Assembly: GCF_023229025.1 (NCBI RefSeq)
Contig: NZ_JALOAA010000062.1
Coordinates: 1-6,821 of the forward strand
Direction of reading: 5' to 3'
DNA length: 6,821 bases
From: Sulfurimonas sp.
GTDB lineage: Bacteria; Campylobacterota; Campylobacteria; Campylobacterales; Sulfurimonadaceae
A program made the position numbers and the translations under genes. Position 1 is the first letter of the stretch. Each line of letters starts with the position of its first letter. Positions 1 through 5,891 of the stretch are shown here, in pieces. Under the pieces are notes generated by a model, which did no database searches, was not told the DNA's origin, and worked only from the letters and a program-made list of their open reading frames with translations.

Positions 1-743
1 AGCATAATAGATATGAAGATTTTGATATATTTGCATTTTCACGCATAAACAGCTCTCTAGCTTCAAAAGTCTCTCCCGAAAAAATTAATCTGAACAAAAA
101 GATATATATAGACGAAAAAGTTGCAAAACATTTCAAGCTAAACAATATACAAAAAGTAAAAGTATTGACCCTCTACAAGGGAGTTCCTCTAAAGAATTAT
201 GGCAAAATCATAAGAATAAATGCTGACTCTATAGAGGTCTTAGTGGAGCCAAAACACCGTATATCACTACTTGAAGGGAGAGATATTTTACTATTGGTAA
301 ATACCAAAAAGGGAACCTCGGTTTTACATGGAGATGTAATAAAAAACGACAATAACCTCTTTACAATAAAGAACTTCTATCTCTCAAAAAACGATATGCA
401 CTTAAGAGACGGACTGAGAGTTAAATTAAGCGCAGATAGCACTATTGAGGCAGGCTCACGTGAATTTGAGGTTTATGATATATCCATGAAGGGCATTAGC
501 ATTAAAATACAAAACAGTGAGGAGGAGGAGTTTTTAAAAGAGAGAAAATCTTTAAAACTTTTATTAGAGGGCAGTGAGTTGCATTTAGGTTTAAAATATC
601 TTAAAACAATCAGCAAAGATGAGAAGATACTCAAAATTATATTTTTAATATCTACAAGCAGTGACGATGCTTTAAAGCTAAATGCATTTATCGTTAAAAG
701 ACAAAATGAAATTTTAAGAGAAATACATGAGTATCAAAAGTAA
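1..743 (+). CDS. PilZ domain protein, cyclic di-GMP receptor (5' end outside window)
   Basis: The reading frame is open from the first codon at position 3 to the TAA at 741-743, giving at least 246 residues. The TTG at 165 is therefore not the likely start; the true start lies upstream of the window. The last third carries the two signatures of a cyclic di-GMP-binding PilZ domain: RxxxR (RDGLR, 405-419) and, about 20 residues later, DxSxxG (DISMKG, 477-494). The part before it (about 145-400) has a beta-rich pattern, with VLTLYKG and GKIIRI, resembling the N-terminal barrel found before PilZ in YcgR-like two-barrel proteins. The first 50 residues are not recognised. No membrane segment or signal peptide is visible, so it is probably cytoplasmic. 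Which process it controls (motility, attachment or other) cannot be read from the sequence. Its end overlaps the cytochrome gene, implying co-transcription. The PilZ call is good; the N-terminal architecture is uncertain. Confidence 0.8.
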   Translation, partial: HNRYEDFDIFAFSRINSSLASKVSPEKINLNKKIYIDEKVAKHFKLNNIQKVKVLTLYKGVPLKNYGKIIRINADSIEVLVEPKHRISLLEGRDILLLVNTKKGTSVLHGDVIKNDNNLFTIKNFYLSKNDMHLRDGLRVKLSADSTIEAGSREFEVYDISMKGISIKIQNSEEEEFLKERKSLKLLLEGSELHLGLKYLKTISKDEKILKIIFLISTSSDDALKLNAFIVKRQNEILREIHEYQK

Positions 744-1122
744 CAACGCTTTAGTAAAAAAACTATCTTTTTTGTTTTTTCTCATATTTATTATATTTCA
801 ATCCTCTTTAAATGCCGCATCAACCTTTAAAGGACAGTTGGTTTACTTAAAAGAGTGCAGAGTCTGCCACTTAAGCAGCAAAATATATCTTCAATCGCAT
901 AGTTTTGAGGAGTGGAGTAAAATAGTTGATAGCGCCGGCGCAAATCTTCGGGATATTCATCTAAAAAAGGGTGAGAAATTTGTAAATTCTAAAGAGGGTA
1001 TCGCTAAGAGTTCGCATAAATATTTTAAAAGTGAGCACTATATGCAAGGATATAAAGAGCTTAGGAGTTTTATTTTAGAGTCTGCAAAAAGAAACGAAGA
1101 GATAGAAGCAATTTATAAATAA
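727..1122 (+). CDS. Small periplasmic monoheme c-type cytochrome-like protein
   Basis: This 131-residue protein starts with a classic signal peptide: lysines at 11-12, then a strongly hydrophobic stretch (about 13-25) ending in SLNA, with likely cleavage around residue 30-31. Soon after comes one heme-attachment motif, CRVCH at 44-48 (CxxCH), where the cysteines bind heme and His48 is the proximal ligand. The only internal methionine, Met106 in HYMQG, is the natural candidate for the distal ligand, as in class I cytochromes c; this is inference. The mature protein of about 100 residues fits a small soluble electron carrier in the periplasm, but no electron donor or acceptor can be named. The ATG at 727 lies inside the end of the PilZ gene (17-base overlap) and follows a purine-rich AAGAGA, so translation is probably coupled. 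The unusually Lys/Glu-rich C-terminal tail has no recognised function. Confidence 0.72.
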   Translation: MSIKSNNALVKKLSFLFFLIFIIFQSSLNAASTFKGQLVYLKECRVCHLSSKIYLQSHSFEEWSKIVDSAGANLRDIHLKKGEKFVNSKEGIAKSSHKYFKSEHYMQGYKELRSFILESAKRNEEIEAIYK

Positions 1123-1156
1123 TAGAAGTTTTTCCTTACGAAGAATTAAGTCAAAT

Positions 1157-1184
1157 TTACTATAATAAAATTAAAAAAGATAGG
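1157..1184 (+). promoter_or_regulatory. Putative dnaE promoter -10 region and ribosome binding site
   Basis: A perfect TATAAT lies at 1161-1166 in the 68-base gap between the cytochrome stop and the dnaE ATG, preceded by TTTAC. No convincing -35 hexamer is seen, which is normal for housekeeping promoters in Campylobacterota. TAGG at 1181-1184, six bases before the ATG, is a modest Shine-Dalgarno site. It implies dnaE can be transcribed independently of the upstream pair, although read-through is not excluded because no terminator is seen in the gap. Confidence 0.5.
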
Positions 1185-1190
1185 TCATTT

Positions 1191-4100
1191 ATGAGCGCTC
1201 AACCATTTACACACTTACATCTACACACCGAATACTCACTTCTTGACGGTGCAAACAAGTTATCAAATTTAGTATCACAGGTAAAAAAACTTGGAATGAC
1301 ATCCGTTGCCATGACTGACCATGGAAATATGTTTGGTGCGATAGATTTTTATCAACAGATGAGAGCAGCAGATATCAAGCCTATTATCGGGATGGAGGGC
1401 TACATCCATAACGGAGAGACGATTGATGACAAAAGTACAAAACAGCGCTTTCATATCTGTCTTTTTGCCAAAAACCAGAAGGGGTATGAAAATCTCATGT
1501 ACCTCTCATCCAAAGCATTTATAGATGGTTTTTACTACTTTCCAAGGATAAGCAAAAATGAGCTACGTGAACACTCCGAAGGGTTGATTTGCACAAGTGC
1601 GTGTCTTCAAGGCGAGATAAACTGGCATCTTAATCTATCAAATGAGAGAAATGTTAAAAACGGAGCACTTGGGTATGGGGGTGCAAAAGCGGCAGCATTG
1701 GAGTATAAAGAGATTTTCGGTGATGATTTTTATCTTGAACTTATGCGTCATGGCATAGGCGATCAGCTCTTTATTGATGAGCAGGTGCTAAAACTCTCAA
1801 AAGAGCTAGATATAAAAGTAGTCGCTACAAATGATACACACTACACGTTTCCAGGCGATGCACAGTATCATGAGGCGTTTATGTGTATCGGGATGAATAA
1901 ACTCTATGATGATCCAAACCGCATGCGCCACTCCGTGCATGAGTTTTATCTAAAGAGTCCCGAGCAGATGGCAAGACTCTTTGCCGATATACCCGAAGCA
2001 ATTATACATACGCAAGAGATTGTGGATAAGTGTAACTTGGAGTTAAAGCTAGGCGACCCGATTCCTCCTAACTTTAAATTTACAAGAGAGTATGCAAGAG
2101 CAGATGGTCTTGATATTGATAATAAAGATGATGAACCGCTGAGTGATGATGCAACCAAAGAGCAAATAAGAGCTTGGAAGAGTGCGGCGGATAAAAACGA
2201 TGCTGAGTATTTTGTTTATCGCTGCGAGCTAGGTTTAAGCGAGAGACTCAAGCATGTTTTGCCACAGAGACATCAGGAGTATAGAGATAGATTAGAGTTT
2301 GAGATGAACGTAATCAACTCTATGAAATTCCCCGGATATATGTTAATCGTTTGGGATTTTGTAAAAGTTGCCAAAGAGATGGGTATCGCTGTTGGACCGG
2401 GGCGTGGAAGTGCTGCTGGGAGTCTTGTTGCCTACTCGCTTAATATCACAGATATTGACCCGATGAAATATGATTTGCTCTTTGAGAGATTTTTAAATCC
2501 TGAGCGTGTAAGCATGCCCGATATAGATATGGACTTTATGCAAGCGCGCCGCGGCGAAGTAATAGACTATGTTGTAGAGAAATACGGCAGAAATCAAGTT
2601 GCGCAGATTATAACATTTGGTTCGCTTCTGGCAAAAGGGGTTATCCGTGATGTAGCTAGAGTTTTGGATATGCCGCTCTCTCAAGCCGATAAGATGGCAA
2701 AGCTTATTCCGGATGAGTTGGGAATAACACTAAACGGCAAAGAGAAAAACGGAGAGTTTATAGCAGGAGCTTTTCAAAAAGAGCCAAAGCTCCAAGAGCT
2801 TATAGAAGCTGACGCTAATGCGGCAAGAGTTTGGGAGTTTGCAAAGAAGCTAGAAGGTCTAAAGCGAAACTCGGGGATTCATGCTGCGGGAGTTGTTATC
2901 TCAAATGAGGAACTTTGGAAAAAAACTCCAATATACAAACCCTCCGGCGAGGATGTTTTTGTAACACAGTACTCTCTTAACTATCTTGAAGATGTTGACT
3001 TGATTAAGTTTGACTTCTTGGGTCTAAAAACTCTTGATGTAATTGATAATGCTATTAAACTTATAAAATTTCGTTACAACAAAGAGGTGCTCTGGCATGA
3101 GATAGATGAGAATGACCCAAAGGTTTATGACGTCATTCGCAGCGGAAACACGGTAGGGATGTTTCAGATAGAGAGTTCTGGGATGCAGGATTTAAATAAG
3201 CGCCTAAAACCCGATAGTTTTGAGGATTTGATTGCGGTATTAGCACTCTATCGCCCCGGTCCGATGGAGTCTGGAATGCTTGATGATTTTATTGAGCGTA
3301 AACATGGGCGCCAAGCAATATCATACACATTTGACAGCATGGAACCTATACTTAAAAACACTTATGGAGTTATCGTTTATCAAGAGCAAGTTATGCAGAT
3401 AGTTCAAACAGTCGGTGGTTTTTCTCTTGGCTACTCTGACATTATCCGCCGCTCTATGGGTAAGAAAAAAGATATGTCCGTCTATAACGATGAGTTTGCA
3501 AAAGGTGCACAAAGCCAAGGTCTTGATTATGCTGAGGCTTCAAAACTTTTTGATTTAATTGAGAAGTTTGCGGGGTACGGTTTTAACAAATCCCACTCTG
3601 CGGCTTACGCGATGATTACCTTTCAGACGGCTTGGCTTAAAACATACTATCCAAACGAGTTTATGGCGGCACTTTTAACCTCAGATAAGGACAACACCGA
3701 TAAAGTTGTTCGCTACATTGATGAGACAAAGCGAATGGGCATAGAGCTCTCTCCTCCTGATATCTGTGACTCTCAACTTGAGTTTTCGGCAATTACAAAA
3801 GATGATAGAGAGATTGTTCTTTTTGGTCTTGGAGCAATTAAGGGAGTCGGAGAAGCGGCCGTTTTATCGATACTAGAGACTAGAAAAGAGAGTGGTAATT
3901 TTACCTCACTTCAAGATTTTGTAAATAAGATTGAACCTTCAAAGGTAAATAAAAGAGTTATAGAGTCAATTATAAAAGCGGGTGGTTTTGATAGATTTGG
4001 GTTTTCAAGAAAGGCTCTTTTAGATCAGGTTGAGAAGATTGTTGATACCGCAAAAGATGCCTCAATGGCTAGAAAAAATGCAATAGGCAGTCTTTTTGGA

Positions 4101-4799
4101 GATGATGAGGAGATAACAAATGTTGAGCTTAACTTGGCAAATTCGGAGGAGTATGAGCTTAAAGAGATTTTGGAGTTTGAAAAAGAGACTTTGGGCTTTT
4201 ACGTCTCAGGTCATCCGCTTGATGAGTATAGAGAGAAGATTGACGAGCTTGATTATACACTCTCATCTGAGATAGAGAGTGCAAAAGATGGCTCTTACGC
4301 CATCTTCATAGGAAAAGTAGAAGAAATTACCAAGAAGACATCCAAAAAAGGAAATCAGTTTGGCATAGTAAGTCTTATGGATTTTCATGGGAACATAGAG
4401 GTAATGCTATTTGCTGATAGACTTGAGCAGCTTCAAGAGATGAATTTAAGTGAGCCAATAGCAATCAAGGCAAAGATAACTCACACCGAGATGTTTACAA
4501 GAATCGGTGTTAGCAAGATAATGACTCTCAAAGAGGCTAAAAAAGAGACGAAAAAGACTAAAAAAGAGGTAAGAGAGCAGCCTCTTGGAGTTATAAACCT
4601 TGCAATTAGATTAGATAGCGATATGACTATTTTAGATGATTTATATAACTTAGTACGCCAAAACCCAGGCAACAGAGAGCTAAAAGTCACCATAATCTCA
4701 AAGCTTCAAAATGTAGTAATTGAGTCTGCAATTAGGGTAGATAGCAAGATATTAAGCGCATTAGACGGTAATGAGTTTGTGGATATTTTGAGTGCATGA
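1191..4799 (+). CDS. dnaE: DNA polymerase III subunit alpha
   Basis: This is the catalytic subunit of the replicative DNA polymerase, complete at 1202 residues (E. coli DnaE has 1160). The PHP domain fills about residues 1-280 and keeps all expected metal ligands: H10, H12, D19, H44, E69, H88, C138, D215 and H217. The polymerase core has GPGRGS at 402-407, PDIDMDF with catalytic D444 and D446, and KFDFLGL with the third aspartate D608. SGIHAAGVVIS and the RPGPMESG segment are also typical of the family. A helix-hairpin-helix (GLGAIKGVG, from 879), a likely beta-clamp-binding motif (IGSLFG, 965-970) and an OB fold (about 1036-1085) follow in the usual C-family order. A Lys-rich linker (about 1111-1127) leads to the C-terminal domain. 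About 40 acidic residues (301-340) appear inserted relative to E. coli. No intein, frameshift or truncation is seen. The start is supported by TAGG six bases upstream and by alignment of the PHP N-terminus. Confidence 0.98.
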   Translation: MSAQPFTHLHLHTEYSLLDGANKLSNLVSQVKKLGMTSVAMTDHGNMFGAIDFYQQMRAADIKPIIGMEGYIHNGETIDDKSTKQRFHICLFAKNQKGYENLMYLSSKAFIDGFYYFPRISKNELREHSEGLICTSACLQGEINWHLNLSNERNVKNGALGYGGAKAAALEYKEIFGDDFYLELMRHGIGDQLFIDEQVLKLSKELDIKVVATNDTHYTFPGDAQYHEAFMCIGMNKLYDDPNRMRHSVHEFYLKSPEQMARLFADIPEAIIHTQEIVDKCNLELKLGDPIPPNFKFTREYARADGLDIDNKDDEPLSDDATKEQIRAWKSAADKNDAEYFVYRCELGLSERLKHVLPQRHQEYRDRLEFEMNVINSMKFPGYMLIVWDFVKVAKEMGIAVGPGRGSAAGSLVAYSLNITDIDPMKYDLLFERFLNPERVSMPDIDMDFMQARRGEVIDYVVEKYGRNQVAQIITFGSLLAKGVIRDVARVLDMPLSQADKMAKLIPDELGITLNGKEKNGEFIAGAFQKEPKLQELIEADANAARVWEFAKKLEGLKRNSGIHAAGVVISNEELWKKTPIYKPSGEDVFVTQYSLNYLEDVDLIKFDFLGLKTLDVIDNAIKLIKFRYNKEVLWHEIDENDPKVYDVIRSGNTVGMFQIESSGMQDLNKRLKPDSFEDLIAVLALYRPGPMESGMLDDFIERKHGRQAISYTFDSMEPILKNTYGVIVYQEQVMQIVQTVGGFSLGYSDIIRRSMGKKKDMSVYNDEFAKGAQSQGLDYAEASKLFDLIEKFAGYGFNKSHSAAYAMITFQTAWLKTYYPNEFMAALLTSDKDNTDKVVRYIDETKRMGIELSPPDICDSQLEFSAITKDDREIVLFGLGAIKGVGEAAVLSILETRKESGNFTSLQDFVNKIEPSKVNKRVIESIIKAGGFDRFGFSRKALLDQVEKIVDTAKDASMARKNAIGSLFGDDEEITNVELNLANSEEYELKEILEFEKETLGFYVSGHPLDEYREKIDELDYTLSSEIESAKDGSYAIFIGKVEEITKKTSKKGNQFGIVSLMDFHGNIEVMLFADRLEQLQEMNLSEPIAIKAKITHTEMFTRIGVSKIMTLKEAKKETKKTKKEVREQPLGVINLAIRLDSDMTILDDLYNLVRQNPGNRELKVTIISKLQNVVIESAIRVDSKILSALDGNEFVDILSA

Positions 4800-4861
4800 T
4801 GGATTTTAAAGAACATCTAAATACAATGCAATCAAAAAAACATTTGCTTTATAGAACTTAA
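4796..4861 (+). CDS. 21-residue stub ORF overlapping the dnaE stop (possible gene remnant)
   Basis: An ATG at 4796 overlaps the dnaE TGA in an ATGA arrangement, with a second in-frame ATG directly after it, and runs 21 codons to a TAA. The peptide begins MMDFKEHLNTMQ and matches nothing I recognise. The ATGA junction is typical of translationally coupled neighbours, so this may be the surviving 5' end of a gene that once followed dnaE, or a chance ORF. No good Shine-Dalgarno site precedes it. It is too short for a functional claim. Confidence 0.2.
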   Translation: MMDFKEHLNTMQSKKHLLYRT

Positions 4862-4884
4862 AATAGATATTATTTTTAGCAAAA

Positions 4885-4925
4885 ATTTTGTATAATAGGT
4901 AAAATAATATGCAAAATAAAGGGAG
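4885..4925 (+). promoter_or_regulatory. Toxin-antitoxin promoter with candidate operator and strong RBS
   Basis: A TATAAT box at 4891-4896 follows a T-rich stretch ending in TTTTG. An imperfect inverted repeat brackets it: left arm ATTTTGTATAAT (4885-4896) and right arm AATATGCAAAAT (4906-4917), pairing at 10 of 12 positions, with the outer six (ATTTTG/CAAAAT) perfect. Type II antitoxins usually repress their own promoter by binding such repeats, so this is a reasonable operator candidate, but the local AT content makes chance repeats likely. AAAGGGAG (4918-4925) is a near-ideal Shine-Dalgarno site five bases before the antitoxin ATG. Confidence 0.5.
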
Positions 4926-4930
4926 TAATT

Positions 4931-5248
4931 ATGGTTGCTTACAATACAAACGAACTCTTTAGTGCAACAGAAGTTGCAAAAAACTTTGCAACAATCACAT
5001 CTAAGTTGTATAAAAAAGAGTTAGAAAAAATAGGGATTTTAAAAAACAATAAGCTTGATTTTATACTTTTAAAAAGTGAAGATTTTGAAAAAATAGTTGA
5101 AAAAGAGGTTCAAAAAGCACTCTTTGAAGAAGATAGAAAATTTGTAGCAATGCAAGCAGAAAAAATTAAAAGCGCTAAGGCTAAGTTTTACTCTCTAGAA
5201 GATACAGAGGCAAAGCTAGAAGCGGTTATAAAAGCGTATGAAGATTAG
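4931..5248 (+). CDS. Type II antitoxin, Phd/YefM-like
   Basis: This 105-residue, highly charged protein has the layout of a Phd/YefM antitoxin. An N-terminal DNA-binding/dimerisation part (about 1-58) carries SATEVAKNFATI followed by KLDFILLKSEDFEKI, which matches the family pattern of a short helix, a central strand and a segment ending in D/E-rich residues. A long Lys/Glu/Ala-rich helical tail (about 58-105) would wrap and neutralise the toxin. It would also repress its own promoter, where an inverted repeat is visible upstream. The ATG is fixed by the strong GGGAG site five bases before it. The gene overlaps the toxin by 11 bases, so the two are translated as a coupled unit with the antitoxin first. 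Sequence similarity to named antitoxins is weak by eye; the neighbouring toxin supports the call. Confidence 0.8.
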   Translation: MVAYNTNELFSATEVAKNFATITSKLYKKELEKIGILKNNKLDFILLKSEDFEKIVEKEVQKALFEEDRKFVAMQAEKIKSAKAKFYSLEDTEAKLEAVIKAYED

Positions 5249-5528
5249 ATTTGAAGAGAATTTTATTGATTCCTTAGCATTGAAATTACAATTCATAGCA
5301 AAAGACAAACCTCTTGCAGCTAGAAAATTTAAAGATGAGCTGATTGCGTCATGTAAAGATATTTTGCACATGCCATATAAACATAGAAAATCAATCTACC
5401 ATGATGATGAAAACATTAGAGATTTAATATTTAAAGGATACACTGTTGTTTATATCATTGAGGATGAGTTAATATCTGTTTTCGCACTTATCTATCATGA
5501 AAAATATAAAAATAGCCGTGTAGATTAA
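5238..5528 (+). CDS. Type II toxin, RelE/ParE family
   Basis: This compact 96-residue protein has the RelE/ParE pattern: a first helix pair with FIAKDKPLAARKF (19-31), then a segment ending in MPYKHRKS, then the core strands IRDLIFKGYTVVYII (60-74) and VFALIYHEKY (81-90). The IRDLxFKGY segment is characteristic of this branch of the superfamily. RelE-type members cleave mRNA in the ribosome and ParE-type members poison DNA gyrase. Sequence alone does not say which applies, so the more specific name is withheld. The length is full and no disruption is seen, so the toxin appears intact. It lacks a good Shine-Dalgarno site of its own and starts inside the antitoxin gene, which fits coupled translation and keeps toxin output tied to antitoxin output. 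Confidence 0.88.
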   Translation: MKIRFEENFIDSLALKLQFIAKDKPLAARKFKDELIASCKDILHMPYKHRKSIYHDDENIRDLIFKGYTVVYIIEDELISVFALIYHEKYKNSRVD

Positions 5529-5569
5529 AAAAATTAGAAGAGCTGTTTATCAATATTTTAGGAACATCT

Positions 5570-5695
5570 GTGGCAAAAAGATATATTATAAGAAAACCAA
5601 CTGATTTTATGGTAGCTTTTTTAGTAAAAGAGTCTGATGTAAGTACATCAAATTTTGAGATAGTTTGCGGATGTGAAAGCTTCCAAAGAGTATAA
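5570..5695 (+). pseudogene. Possible small ORF or gene remnant (41 codons from GTG)
   Basis: The frame ending in TAA at 5693-5695 is open back to a stop at 5513-5515, about 60 codons, which is longer than expected by chance in such AT-rich DNA. No ATG is available near its 5' end. The best start is GTG at 5570, which has AGGA (5560-5563) six bases upstream and gives a 41-residue peptide beginning MAKRYIIRKPTDFM and ending CGCESFQRV. It is not recognised. It may be a small real gene of the toxin-antitoxin operon, or the tail of a decayed gene. No cysteine pattern, signal peptide or membrane segment gives a function. Confidence 0.3.
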
Positions 5696-5798
5696 TATTT
5701 GAATGTAAAGATAGTATATATTTTCTTTTTTTTTATTTTTTAAACTCAATTAAAATTCCATTTCTAACAAGCATTAGATATGAGTAAAATAGAAAATA

Positions 5799-5816
5799 TT
5801 TTTGTATAATCAAAAA
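5799..5816 (+). promoter_or_regulatory. Putative helicase promoter with a perfect inverted repeat around the -10 box
   Basis: TATAAT at 5805-5810 sits exactly between TTTTTG (5799-5804) and CAAAAA (5811-5816), a perfect 6-base inverted repeat. The sequence TTTTGTATAAT is the same as at the toxin-antitoxin promoter (4886-4896). The T-run plus TATAAT fits Campylobacterota housekeeping promoters without a -35 box. A second TATAAT at 5843-5848 overlaps the leader ORF start and is less likely to be a promoter for it. Confidence 0.45.
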
Positions 5817-5846
5817 GTAAATTATAAATCACTTAGGAACTCTATA

Positions 5847-5891
5847 ATGGTACAATTATTTATAACTTTGAAAGATAATAATGTTATATAA
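5847..5891 (+). CDS. 14-codon leader ORF overlapping the helicase start
   Basis: An ATG at 5847 follows AGGA (5835-5838) at a spacing of eight bases and encodes MVQLFITLKDNNVI before a TAA at 5889-5891. It overlaps the helicase ATG at 5881 in another frame by 11 bases. The helicase itself has only a weak purine stretch (GAAAGAT) upstream, so translation of this short ORF could deliver ribosomes to it. The peptide has no run of one amino acid that would suggest attenuation. It may be a chance ORF. Confidence 0.25.
   Translation: MVQLFITLKDNNVI

Larger units (their letters stand above)
5529..5880 (+). other. AT-rich intergenic stretch with a possible remnant, T-tract, promoter and leader ORF
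   Basis: Between the toxin and the helicase lie about 350 bases with no complete recognisable gene. The first half contains a frame open from 5516 to 5695. A nearly unbroken T-run follows (5721-5741) without a preceding GC-rich hairpin. The second half has two TATAAT boxes (5805-5810 and 5843-5848) and a short ORF running into the helicase start. No RNA gene or repeat array is seen. Confidence 0.6.

Noticed and set aside
165..167. TTG as the start of the PilZ gene
   Set aside because: The same frame is open to the beginning of the window with protein-like sequence, so the TTG is internal.
1946..4693. Four antisense open frames of 63-70 codons inside dnaE
   Set aside because: They lie opposite a clearly coding gene, show no family pattern and have no promoter or ribosome site; they are shadows.
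4880..4890. CAAAAATTTTG as a terminator hairpin after dnaE
   Set aside because: It has a one-base loop and only A/T-rich pairing; it more likely forms part of the promoter upstream element or operator.
5721..5741. T-run as a rho-independent terminator after the toxin gene
   Set aside because: No GC-rich stem precedes it; the nearest possible stem (around GAAAGCTTC, 5676-5684) is three base pairs and too far upstream.
5847..5883. Frameshifted upstream start of the helicase
   Set aside because: The leader frame ends shortly after the helicase ATG and its 14 residues show no continuity with the helicase N-terminus; without relatives a frameshift cannot be supported.
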